Assembly (NCBI RefSeq): GCF_004342585.1
Contig: NZ_SLZQ01000003.1
Location: forward strand, 62,001 to 126,000
Source: Paucimonas lemoignei
GTDB lineage: Bacteria > Pseudomonadota > Gammaproteobacteria > Burkholderiales > Burkholderiaceae_D
Direction of reading: 5' to 3'
DNA: 64,000 bases
Part shown: one piece after another, positions 27,886-36,038 of the stretch
Layout of the letters: every line of letters starts with the position of its first letter
How positions within the stretch are numbered: position 1 is the first letter of the stretch
Notes under the pieces: generated by a model
What the model saw: only the letters and a program-made list of their open reading frames with translations
Database searches by the model: none
What the model was told of the DNA's origin: nothing
Made by a program: the position numbers and the translations under genes

Positions 27886-28767
27886 ATGAACGCAACCGTT
27901 GTAAAAAAAACACGAAAAATCAGCGAAACTGCAAGTCCCAAGGCGAAAAGCCCGAGCAGCGGAAAGCAAACTGCCGCTAAATCCGTGGCAAATAACGGTT
28001 TGAACAAAATCTCGGGCAAATCTGCTGTAAAATCCGTGACCGCAAAAAAAACCGCCTCTGCGGCCAGCCGTTCAGCAACCAAGAAGGCAGCAGAACAAAA
28101 GCCATCCAAGAGCGCGGTCATTGCGAAATCATCCGGCACGTCAAAACGGCCGGCAGTTAACAAAGCGGCGAAATCGATTGCCAAGGCTCCAGCAACTCTT
28201 GCTTCTGCCTCAAGCAAAACGGAAAAGCCGGTCCCGCGCAAGAGCACCAAGAGTGCGCCGGAACGTCTTTCTCCTTCAGTCGATACCGCCCTCGATTCGA
28301 AAGTAAGCGAAGTGGCAACCAAGACAAGCAAACCGAATCCTGACACTCCTGCCCAAGGCAGCCTGTTGACCGAAGAGCAAATCCTGAAGATGGATGAAAA
28401 GGATTACATGAACGAGGCGCAGTTGGCCTTCTTCAAGGCTCGCCTGCAGCAACTTGAACGCGATTTGCTCAAGAATGCCGATGAAACTACCGAGCACCTG
28501 CGTGAAACCGTGCTGGTGCCGGATCCGGCTGACCGCGCCACCATCGAGGAAGAGCATGCCCTGGAGTTGCGCACCCGCGATCGCGAGCGCAAGCTGCTCA
28601 AGAAAGTGCAGCAATCCCTGGCTGCCATCGAGTCTGGCGACTATGGCTGGTGCGAGGAAACCGGCGACCCGATCGGTATCCCGCGTCTGCTGGCCCGTCC
28701 AACGGCAACCCTGTCGCTGGAAGCGCAGCAACGTCGTGAACTCAAGCAAAAGCTGTACGGCGACTGA
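27886..28767 (+). CDS. DksA-family RNA polymerase-binding protein with long basic N-terminal tail
   Basis: The 293-residue protein has two parts. Residues 1 to about 158 are low-complexity Lys/Ala/Ser/Thr (SVTAKKTASAASRSATKKAA and similar), like histone H1-type tails. Residues from about 160 are a DksA domain: coiled coil (AFFKARLQQLERDLLKNADE), the tip region VPDPADRATIEEEHALELRTRDRE, and the globular end GDYGWCEETGDPIGIPRLLARPTATLSLEAQ. Canonical DksA has four zinc Cys; here only Cys256 remains, with Thr259, Ser277 and Ala280 in the other places. DksA acts in the RNA polymerase secondary channel, often with ppGpp. CAAGGAG precedes the ATG. A terminator follows. Confidence 0.87.
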   Translation: MNATVVKKTRKISETASPKAKSPSSGKQTAAKSVANNGLNKISGKSAVKSVTAKKTASAASRSATKKAAEQKPSKSAVIAKSSGTSKRPAVNKAAKSIAKAPATLASASSKTEKPVPRKSTKSAPERLSPSVDTALDSKVSEVATKTSKPNPDTPAQGSLLTEEQILKMDEKDYMNEAQLAFFKARLQQLERDLLKNADETTEHLRETVLVPDPADRATIEEEHALELRTRDRERKLLKKVQQSLAAIESGDYGWCEETGDPIGIPRLLARPTATLSLEAQQRRELKQKLYGD

Positions 28768-28794
28768 TACCATCCATTCAGGTTTTCTGTATTC

Positions 28795-28827
28795 ATGCCG
28801 GCAGGGCGACTTGCCGGCATTTTCATT
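28795..28827 (+). terminator. Rho-independent terminator of the DksA-type gene
   Basis: A 9-bp stem, ATGCCGGCA (28795–28803) with TGCCGGCAT (28812–28820), has an 8-nt loop and is followed by TTTCATTT. It lies 28 nt after the stop codon. Confidence 0.82.
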
Positions 28828-28903
28828 TCAGTGGTCCGCCGAAATGATGCATGAAGACAGCTCGCATATTGTTGCCAAAAAGACGGCATTCAGCACGGAT
28901 CAT

Positions 28904-28932
28904 TTGACAAATCGCCCTCAGCAAGCTGTAAT
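28904..28932 (+). promoter_or_regulatory. Sigma70-type promoter upstream of the STAS-domain gene
   Basis: TTGACA (28904–28909) is followed after 17 nt by TGTAAT (28927–28932), a near-consensus housekeeping promoter about 130 nt before the GTG start at 29065. A second, exact TATAAT occurs at 28957–28962 with a poorer TCGACA 19 nt upstream, so two start sites are possible. Nothing else was recognised between 28828 and 29064. Confidence 0.65.
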
Positions 28933-29064
28933 CGACATCCGCCCTTTTCTTAGGGCTATAATTGCCGAATGGAATTTAGTCTTTCAGACTAACGCTGGTT
29001 TTGGCATGCTGCGATGTAATGACGGAAATACGCAGATGCCGGTAGTAATAGGGACAGGAGAGAC

Positions 29065-30453
29065 GTGGGGATTTTTTCGTTTTTAGGCAAGAAGGACCGA
29101 CAAGCAGACACACCCGAGTCTGACCGGGACGCTTCTCGCCGCAAGCCCGCCAGCGAACAAGCTCGTTCATCCAGCGCTCGCTCTCCCGCACGCAATCTGC
29201 AGCAGCGTGATGCAGCGCGCGCGACCGCCGAAAAAATCGATGCGATCGAATCCGAAATGACCTCGGAACTGGGTCGCTCATCCAGTAAATCGGGCAGCCA
29301 GAACACTCTGCCTCCGGCAACGTCGAAGCCCGCATCGCCATCCACCGCTACTGGCCAGCCAGCCAATAGCCAGCCGGCTTCGACCTCTGCTCTGCCGAGA
29401 CTCGACAACACCACGGCATTTGGCCTGGACTTGAAAGCAGGCAGCGTCGTCGTCGCCAGCTCGGAAACGCATCCGGCCATCGAAGAAGCAGCGGTCTTGT
29501 TCGCCAATGAGCAAAATGATCTGGTCGAACAAATGCTGCTTGACGCTATCCACGACCCTTCGCTCGGCGAAAAGAGCGGCATGGTCTGGCGCATGTTGTT
29601 CGATCTTTACCAGGTCATGGGCAAGCAAGACAAATTCGAAAACCTGTCGATTGAATTTGCTGCCAAGTTTGAAACGTCGCCACCGGCGTGGGACGACGGT
29701 CGTGCCGATTTGGACAATACGGTGCAACCAAGCGCCAGTGCCACTCCTGCCATTACCTTCTCCGGCAAGCTCGATGAATCAATCGTCAAGCAACTCGAGC
29801 GTGCCCAGAAGCTGAGCGAAAAGAATGGCATGTTGCGCCTGGAATTCGCGCGCGTCAGCGAAGTCTTGCCGGAAGGCTGCGAACTGCTGCTGGCGACATT
29901 AAAGAAACTGCAGAAGGCAGGCTACGAACTGATTCTGGTAGGCGCACCCGAACTGGCTTCCAAGATTCGCGGCATTATCGAAACCGGCCGCCGGGATGCC
30001 ACCGATGCTCCGTGGTTGCTGCTGCTGGAAATTCTGCAATTGCTGAACCGCGAACAGGAATTCGAAGAAACCAGTATCGATTACTGTGTCACGTTTGAGG
30101 TATCGCCGCCGGCTTTTATCGCGCCGAAAAAAGTATCGACCGCCGTAGAATTGCCGGATTTGTCGCAAGAGGCGGAATCGGAAAAATTCCAAATGCCGGC
30201 CGTGATCGACGTCCGCAGCAATGCCTTCAACACCATCACGGATTACATCAACCGGCATGAGCATGCCGTTCTTGATTGTAAAAACCTGATTCGCGTCGAT
30301 TTCAGCGCGGCCGGCCAATTGCTATCTTTGATGGCGCCATTGACCGGCCAGGGTAAAGTGATTGAATTGTGTAACGTCAGCTATCTGGTCGCGGCATTGT
30401 TCCAAGTGATCGGCTTGCGTGAAGTTGCCCAGATCACCTTGCGCAAGAACTAG
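29065..30453 (+). CDS. Duplicated STAS-domain protein of unknown function
   Basis: The 462-residue protein opens MGIFSFLGKKDRQ from a GTG preceded by AGGAGAGAC. Residues about 15–115 are disordered, rich in Ser/Ala/Pro/Gln. Two similar modules follow. Each has a helical segment (152–209, LFDLYQVMGKQDKFENLSIE then FETSPPAW; and 315–351, LEILQLLNREQEFEETSIDY then FEVSPPAF) and then a STAS-like domain (about 228–310 and 376–462, the latter VLDCKNLIRVDFSAAGQLLS). STAS domains bind ligands or anti-sigma-type partners. No Ser clearly equivalent to the SpoIIAA phosphosite is evident. No signal peptide or membrane segment is present. It lies upstream of hslVU but has separate promoters. Confidence 0.8.
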   Translation: MGIFSFLGKKDRQADTPESDRDASRRKPASEQARSSSARSPARNLQQRDAARATAEKIDAIESEMTSELGRSSSKSGSQNTLPPATSKPASPSTATGQPANSQPASTSALPRLDNTTAFGLDLKAGSVVVASSETHPAIEEAAVLFANEQNDLVEQMLLDAIHDPSLGEKSGMVWRMLFDLYQVMGKQDKFENLSIEFAAKFETSPPAWDDGRADLDNTVQPSASATPAITFSGKLDESIVKQLERAQKLSEKNGMLRLEFARVSEVLPEGCELLLATLKKLQKAGYELILVGAPELASKIRGIIETGRRDATDAPWLLLLEILQLLNREQEFEETSIDYCVTFEVSPPAFIAPKKVSTAVELPDLSQEAESEKFQMPAVIDVRSNAFNTITDYINRHEHAVLDCKNLIRVDFSAAGQLLSLMAPLTGQGKVIELCNVSYLVAALFQVIGLREVAQITLRKN

Positions 30454-30764
30454 CATTAAACCGCCTTTCTCTCATCGCCAGCCTGCATGAAATTGCAGAA
30501 TTGCAAGGTAGCCATTCCAGGCTAATTCCATTCAGGCTGTTCCTCCCTCGTTCAGCTCTTTAGCTTGTCTTCCGGGATCAGCCGAATCTCATTGCGCTCG
30601 TCATTGCGTTCGTCATTGCCTTATCTTGTAATTGCCGATTTGGTCCCCATTATCTTGATATTGCCTGTCCGTCTGGCTTGAGCAGTTTCAACGCTTCTCT
30701 ACATGGCAGAGTGAATCCTGCAGACGCGGAGCAAAATAACAGCCATCTTTCAATTGAGGTTTTC
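30454..30764 (+). other. Intergenic region upstream of hslV
   Basis: These 311 bases separate the STAS gene from hslV. They contain the sigma32-type promoter described separately and no recognisable terminator or ORF. A weak CTGCA/TGCAG inverted repeat after the STAS stop has no T-run. Confidence 0.5.
30625..30652 (+). promoter_or_regulatory. Sigma32 (heat-shock) promoter for hslVU
   Basis: CTTGTAA (30625–30631) and CCCCATTA (30645–30652) are 13 nt apart. The sigma32 consensus is CTTGAAA, 13–17 nt, CCCCATnT, so nearly every position agrees. hslVU is a classical heat-shock operon, which supports the call. The site lies about 110 nt before the hslV start. Confidence 0.8.
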
Positions 30765-31301
30765 ATGGAACAATTTCACGGCACCACCATTGTTTCCGTT
30801 CGGCGCGGCAATGCGGTCGCACTCGGCGGCGATGGACAAGTGACTCTCGGCAACGCAGTCATGAAAGCCAGCGCTCGCAAAATCCGCAGGCTGTATCACG
30901 GCAAGGTGCTGGCTGGTTTCGCCGGCGGTACTGCCGACGCTTTCACGCTGATTGAACGTTTTGAAGCCAAGCTGGAAAAGCATCAAGGTCATTTGTTGCG
31001 CGCCTCGGTCGAGCTCGCCAAGGATTGGCGCACCGACCGCATGCTGCGCCGCCTGGAAGCCATGCTGCTGGTCGCGGACCGCGAATCAACCCTTGTCATC
31101 ACCGGCAATGGCGATGTGCTGGAACCGGAAGACGGCGTCGGCGCCATCGGCTCGGGAGGCTTGTACGCGCAATCGGCAGCCAAGGCGCTGCAGGAAAACA
31201 CCGATCTGCCGCCACAGGATATCGTCAAGAAAGCACTGACCATCGCCGGCGAGCTGTGCATCTACACCAACCTGAACCACGTGATCGAAACCCTCGAATA
31301 A
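30765..31301 (+). CDS. hslV: ATP-dependent protease proteolytic subunit HslV
   Basis: HslV is the threonine protease core that degrades unfolded proteins with the HslU unfoldase. The 178-residue protein starts [20 protein letters not shown]; processing exposes the catalytic Thr of [29 protein letters not shown] and [25 protein letters not shown] are conserved. An earlier in-frame opening at 30678 is not needed. TGAGG precedes the ATG. hslU begins 19 nt later. Confidence 0.96.
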   Translation: MEQFHGTTIVSVRRGNAVALGGDGQVTLGNAVMKASARKIRRLYHGKVLAGFAGGTADAFTLIERFEAKLEKHQGHLLRASVELAKDWRTDRMLRRLEAMLLVADRESTLVITGNGDVLEPEDGVGAIGSGGLYAQSAAKALQENTDLPPQDIVKKALTIAGELCIYTNLNHVIETLE

Positions 31302-31320
31302 CCTATTGCAGACTGACACC

Positions 31321-32664
31321 ATGAATATGACTCCTCCGGAGATCGTCTCCGAACTCGACAAGCACGTGGTCGGCCAGGCCAATGCCAAGCGCGCCGTTGC
31401 TATCGCCCTGCGCAACCGCTGGCGCCGCCAGCAGATCGAGGAACCGCTGCGCCACGAAATCACGCCCAAGAATATCCTCATGATCGGTCCGACCGGCGTC
31501 GGCAAGACTGAAATCGCCCGCCGCCTGGCCAAGCTGGCCGATGCGCCATTCATCAAGATCGAAGCAACCAAGTTCACCGAGGTCGGCTATGTCGGCCGCG
31601 ACGTCGACACCATCATCCGCGATCTGATCGACATCGGCATCAAGCAGACGCGCGAATCGGAAATGCGCAAGGTGCGTTCGCGCGCCGAAGATGCCGCGGA
31701 AAACCGCGTGCTTGACATCCTGCTGCCGCCGCCGCGCGACTTCGGCTTTCACTCCAGCCCCGCACCGGAAGAAGATGCCGGCGCCGGCAGCTCCACGCGG
31801 CAGACCTTCCGCAAGCGTCTCCGTGAAGGCGAACTGAACGACCGCGAAATTGAAGTCGAAGTCTCGGAAGCCGCGCCGCACATGGAAATCATGGCGCCGC
31901 CCGGCATGGAAGAAATGACGGAGCAGATCAAGTCGATGTTTTCCGGCATCGGTGGCGGGCGCAAGAAAAAGCGCAAGCTCAAGATCAAGGAAGCCTTGAA
32001 GCTGCTGGTGGAAGAAGAAGCCGCCAAGCTGATCAACGAGGATGAGCTCAAGCAAAAGGCCATTGCCAATGTCGAGCAGAACGGTATCGTCTTTCTCGAT
32101 GAGATCGACAAGATCGCGTCTCGCTCCGAAGTCGGCGGCGCCGATGTTTCGCGTGCCGGCGTACAGCGCGACTTGCTGCCGCTGGTCGAAGGAACCACGG
32201 TCAATACCAAGTACGGCATGATCCGCACCGATCACATCCTGTTTATCGCATCCGGCGCATTCCATTTGGCCAAACCTTCAGACCTGATCCCGGAACTGCA
32301 GGGGCGCTTCCCGATTCGCGTCGAACTGGAGTCGCTGTCCATCGCGGATTTCGAACGCATTCTGACATCCACCGATGCGTGCCTGACCAAGCAGTATGAA
32401 GCGTTGATGGCTACCGAAGGCCTGAAGGTGGAGTTTGCCGAGGATGGCATCAAGCGCCTGGCGGAAATCGCTTATTCGGTCAATGAGAAAACCGAAAACA
32501 TCGGCGCCCGCAGGCTCTACACGGTGATGGAGAAATTGTTAGAAGAACTGTCGTATACGGCCAGCGACATGACGGAAAAAACCGTCGAAATCCACGCGGC
32601 CTATGTCGATGAAAAGCTGGGCGCGCTGGCCGTCAATGAAGACTTGTCGCGCTACGTGCTGTAA
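31321..32664 (+). CDS. hslU: ATP-dependent protease ATPase subunit HslU
   Basis: HslU is the AAA+ unfoldase that caps HslV and feeds it substrates. The 447-residue protein has [16 protein letters not shown] at the N-terminus, Walker [13 protein letters not shown], the family-specific [16 protein letters not shown] loop (GYVG pore motif), an intermediate domain with [20 protein letters not shown], Walker [11 protein letters not shown], and sensor regions ending [18 protein letters not shown]. It ends RYVL, the tail that inserts into HslV. It is convergent with gspC, 5 nt away. Confidence 0.97.
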   Translation: MNMTPPEIVSELDKHVVGQANAKRAVAIALRNRWRRQQIEEPLRHEITPKNILMIGPTGVGKTEIARRLAKLADAPFIKIEATKFTEVGYVGRDVDTIIRDLIDIGIKQTRESEMRKVRSRAEDAAENRVLDILLPPPRDFGFHSSPAPEEDAGAGSSTRQTFRKRLREGELNDREIEVEVSEAAPHMEIMAPPGMEEMTEQIKSMFSGIGGGRKKKRKLKIKEALKLLVEEEAAKLINEDELKQKAIANVEQNGIVFLDEIDKIASRSEVGGADVSRAGVQRDLLPLVEGTTVNTKYGMIRTDHILFIASGAFHLAKPSDLIPELQGRFPIRVELESLSIADFERILTSTDACLTKQYEALMATEGLKVEFAEDGIKRLAEIAYSVNEKTENIGARRLYTVMEKLLEELSYTASDMTEKTVEIHAAYVDEKLGALAVNEDLSRYVL

Positions 32665-32669
32665 GCCGT

Positions 32670-33332
32670 TCAGCGGCTTGGCGCACGCACTTGTCCGCCC
32701 GGCCCTCCCATGTCGGAAGGCGGGGTGGGACTGGGCGGCGTACCCGGCGCAGCCTGCCCGGACTGCATGCTCGGCGGTGCGCCGGCATAGCCCGGGATTG
32801 GTTTCAAGGCCGAAGTAGGGCTGGTAATCGCCCCTGGCTGTGGCGACTGATTGCCCAGTTCTGTAGGCTGCGCTGGCGACGGACCAGGGCTCGTCGGTAC
32901 CGGCGCCGTAATCAGCATGTCAGACTGGCCTCTGGCACTTTCCGGCAATTCCACCCGCTTGGGCACGCCATTTTCCGTCAGCACCACATACATGGGATGC
33001 ACTTCCTTGAGGACCACGCCCGGCATGATTTCCTTACCTACCGGGATAGCTACTGCCGGTTTGCCATCGGCTGACAAAATCACCGCACTTTCGCGCGCCG
33101 TACCCGACATCAGCACGCCCTTCAATTCATAGTTGCTGGCCACGGCCACTGCCGCAGGCCGGCCGCCGAACAGGGAAGCGGCGGCGTCCACCCTTACCTC
33201 CGCTTGTGCCGTTGCCGGCGGCGGCGCCACCGGTCGCTCGGCGGGCTTGAATAACTGCAGCCCCCAGTACGCCACCGAAGCGCACAGAGCGATGAACAGG
33301 ATGAAACTGGCAACGAGAGGCAACTGCTTCAT
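32670..33332 (-). CDS. gspC: Type II secretion protein GspC (short, no PDZ)
   Basis: GspC links the inner-membrane platform to the secretin in the type II secretion system (T2SS). The 220-residue protein has one N-terminal membrane segment (LVASFILFIALCASVAYWGL) and a homology-region domain (YELKGVLMSGTARESAVILSADGKPAVAIPVGKEI … VHPMYVVLTENGVPKRVELP) that contacts GspD. From about residue 140 it is only Pro/Gln/Gly-rich sequence, with no PDZ or coiled coil. It is the last gene of the gsp operon, unlike operons that begin with gspC. Confidence 0.86.
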   Translation of the reverse strand: MKQLPLVASFILFIALCASVAYWGLQLFKPAERPVAPPPATAQAEVRVDAAASLFGGRPAAVAVASNYELKGVLMSGTARESAVILSADGKPAVAIPVGKEIMPGVVLKEVHPMYVVLTENGVPKRVELPESARGQSDMLITAPVPTSPGPSPAQPTELGNQSPQPGAITSPTSALKPIPGYAGAPPSMQSGQAAPGTPPSPTPPSDMGGPGGQVRAPSR

Positions 33333-33357
33333 TCGATTCCTTTTATTATTTTCTGGG

Positions 33358-34578
33358 CTAGCGCACCAACTGGTTGATCTCGATGATAGGCATGAGCACT
33401 GCCAGCACGATCAGCAGCACCACCGCACCCATTGCCAGAATCAGCACCGGTTCCAGCAAGCCGGCAATCGTCAGCGCGCGGCGCTCCAGATCCTGCTCCT
33501 GGGCATTGGAAGCACGCTCCAGCATGGTCGGCAGCTCACCGGTCACTTCGCCGGCACGAATCATGTGAATCAGCATCGGCGGGAAATGCTGGTGCGCCGA
33601 CAGCGCGCGCGCCAGGCTCACGCCTTCACGCACGCTATTGGTTGCCTCTTCCACCTGTTCGCGCATGGCGACATTGGAAAGCGTATCACGGCTCGTCTGC
33701 AAGGCGCGCAAAATCGGCACGCCGGAACCGGTGGTGATCGCCAGCGTGCTGGCAAAGCGAGAGGTATTCAGACTGCGCTCGAACTTGCCGTACAGGGGCG
33801 CGTCCAGCAGCCAGGTATGCCAGCGCCGCTTGACCGATGGATTCTTCAGCATGCGGCGCCAGATAAGCCAGGCGACAATGATGACGACCGCAACGATCCA
33901 GCCGTAGTTGCGCACGAAGTCCGAAATCGCCAGCATCATCACGGTCAGGAACGGCAGCTTCTGCTTGGTATTGGCAAACACCGAAACGATCTGCGGCACC
34001 ACATAGGTGAGCAGGAAAATGACGATGGCGAAGGCGACGATCGTGACAATCGCCGGATAGGTAAATGCCAAGCGAACTTTCTGCACCAGCGAATTGCGCC
34101 GCTCGATGTAATCGGCCAGCCGCGACAGCACGCGTGACAGTTGACCGATCTGCTCGCCGGAAGCGACCAGGGCGCGGTAAATATCCGGAAAGTCGCGCGG
34201 ATGCTGGGAAAGCGCATCGGAAAGCGACGAGCCTGCCATCACCTCCGAGCGGATCGACGCGATTAGGTCGCGCACATAAGTGCGTTCGGCTTGCTCCAGC
34301 AAGGCGGTAAACGATTGCTCCAGCGGCAAGCCCGCCTCCAGCAAGCTGGCAAGCTGGCGCGTAAATAATGCAATCTCGACCGTCGAGAGCTTGTCGCCGA
34401 AGCCGCGCGAGCGTGTCTGGCCCGCCGCGTCAACCTGGGCAGCGATTGCCTCGACCTTGATCGGCACCATGCTCTGCGAGCGCAAATCGGCACGCGCAGC
34501 ACGGGCGCTGTCGGCATTCAGTACGCCTTTTTTGGTACTGCCGCCGGCATCGACGGCTTCATATCGGAATGCTGGCAA
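33358..34578 (-). CDS. gspF: Type II secretion inner-membrane platform protein GspF
   Basis: The 406-residue polytopic protein has two repeated T2SSF domains. The first includes LFTRQLASLLEAGLPLEQSFTALLEQ; the second includes FASTLAITTGSGVPILRALQTS. Each is followed by membrane helices (FTYPAIVTIVAFAIVIFLLTYVVP; IVAVVIIVAWLIW; LEPVLILAMGAVVLLIVLAVLMPI). It organises pseudopilin assembly with GspE and GspL. It begins 8 nt after gspE ends. Confidence 0.95.
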   Translation of the reverse strand: MPAFRYEAVDAGGSTKKGVLNADSARAARADLRSQSMVPIKVEAIAAQVDAAGQTRSRGFGDKLSTVEIALFTRQLASLLEAGLPLEQSFTALLEQAERTYVRDLIASIRSEVMAGSSLSDALSQHPRDFPDIYRALVASGEQIGQLSRVLSRLADYIERRNSLVQKVRLAFTYPAIVTIVAFAIVIFLLTYVVPQIVSVFANTKQKLPFLTVMMLAISDFVRNYGWIVAVVIIVAWLIWRRMLKNPSVKRRWHTWLLDAPLYGKFERSLNTSRFASTLAITTGSGVPILRALQTSRDTLSNVAMREQVEEATNSVREGVSLARALSAHQHFPPMLIHMIRAGEVTGELPTMLERASNAQEQDLERRALTIAGLLEPVLILAMGAVVLLIVLAVLMPIIEINQLVR

Positions 34579-34586
34579 GACGCCAC

Positions 34587-36023
34587 CTATTCTTTAGTAA
34601 CACGCAAGAGTTCGGCCTCGGTCGTCACACCCTCGGCCAGCCAGCGCTCGCCATCCTCGCGCATGGTACGCATGCCATACTTCTGCGCAGTAGCGCGGAT
34701 ATCGGCTTCAGAGGCCTGGTTATGGATTAGCGCGGCAATCTCGTCATTGGTCTGCAACAGCTCATACACGCCGACACGCCCCTGATAACCGGTATGGCCG
34801 CAGTGGTCGCAACCGACCGCGTGCCAGGTCTTGCCATCGTAACGGCGGCATTCCGGACAGAGCTTGCGCACCAGACGCTGCGCCACCACGCCCAGGAGCG
34901 AAGACGACAGCAGGAACGGTTCGATGCCCATGTCCAGCAAACGGGTAACGGCTGCAGCCGAATCGTTGGTATGCAGCGTTGCCAGCACCAGGTGGCCGGT
35001 CAGCGATGCCTGCACCGCGATCTGCGCGGTTTCCAGGTCGCGGATCTCACCGATCATGATGACGTCCGGATCCTGGCGCAGGATCGCGCGCAGGGCCTTG
35101 GCGAAAGTCATGTCGATTTTCGCGTTGACCTGGGTTTGACCGACGCCGGCCAGCTCATATTCGATCGGGTCTTCGACAGTCAGGATATTGGTGGTCGAGG
35201 CATTGAGGCGCGACAGCGCGGCATACAGCGTGGTGGTCTTGCCGGAACCTGTCGGGCCAGTCACCAGCACGATGCCGTGCGGCTGCGAAATCAGGCGGTC
35301 GAACTCGGGCAATACCGATTCGCTCATGCCCAGATGGCTCAGATCGAGCCGGCCGGCTTCCTTGTCCAGAAGACGCAGCACGGCGCGCTCGCCGTGACCG
35401 GTAGGCAGGGTCGAAACACGCACGTCGACGGGCTTGCCGCCGATGCGCAAGGTAATGCGGCCATCTTGCGGCAAGCGCTTTTCGGCAATATCGAGTTGCG
35501 CCATGATCTTGATACGCGAAATCAGCGAAGCATGGATCGCCTTCTTCGGCCGCACGATGTCGCGCAAGGCGCCATCGATGCGGAAGCGCACGACGGATAC
35601 CTGTTCGAACGGCTCGATGTGAATATCCGAAGCGCCTTCGCGCAAGGCTTGCGTGAGTAGCGCATTGATCATGCGGATTACCGGCGCGTCGTCGGCGGAC
35701 TCCAGCAAATCCTCGACCGCCGGCATGTCGCGCATCAGCTTGGCCAGATCCATATCCGATTCGTACTCATCGATGACCTGGGCGGCGTCACCGCCGGAGC
35801 CCGCATAGGCCTGCGCGATCGCTGCCTCCAGCTCTTCCCGGTCCATCGACTTCAGGCGGATACGGCCGAAACGGCGGCTGACCTCGGCGATGGCAGCAGG
35901 CTGGGTCGCATCCGAGACCCAGACCTCTACCGGTGCACCATCACCGCCACGCTGCGCCAGCACGGCAAAGTCGCGCGCATAGGCATACGGCAGCAGGCGG
36001 GATTCGATTGTTGCGTTTTCCAT
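34587..36023 (-). CDS. gspE: Type II secretion ATPase GspE
   Basis: The cytoplasmic hexameric ATPase that drives pseudopilus assembly. The 478-residue protein has an N-terminal GspL-binding domain, SDIHIEPFEQVSVVRFRIDG, Walker A GPTGSGKTTTLYAAL, Asp box LTVEDPIEYELAGVGQTQVN, Walker B DPDVIMIGEIRDLETAQIA, the His box LATLHTNDSAAAVTRLLDMG, and a zinc-binding C-x2-C…C-x2-C region (KLCPECRR…GCDHCGHTGYQGR). All functional motifs are intact. It lies between gspD and gspF. Confidence 0.97.
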   Translation of the reverse strand: MENATIESRLLPYAYARDFAVLAQRGGDGAPVEVWVSDATQPAAIAEVSRRFGRIRLKSMDREELEAAIAQAYAGSGGDAAQVIDEYESDMDLAKLMRDMPAVEDLLESADDAPVIRMINALLTQALREGASDIHIEPFEQVSVVRFRIDGALRDIVRPKKAIHASLISRIKIMAQLDIAEKRLPQDGRITLRIGGKPVDVRVSTLPTGHGERAVLRLLDKEAGRLDLSHLGMSESVLPEFDRLISQPHGIVLVTGPTGSGKTTTLYAALSRLNASTTNILTVEDPIEYELAGVGQTQVNAKIDMTFAKALRAILRQDPDVIMIGEIRDLETAQIAVQASLTGHLVLATLHTNDSAAAVTRLLDMGIEPFLLSSSLLGVVAQRLVRKLCPECRRYDGKTWHAVGCDHCGHTGYQGRVGVYELLQTNDEIAALIHNQASEADIRATAQKYGMRTMREDGERWLAEGVTTEAELLRVTKE

Positions 36024-36038
36024 ATTGATTCCAATAAC

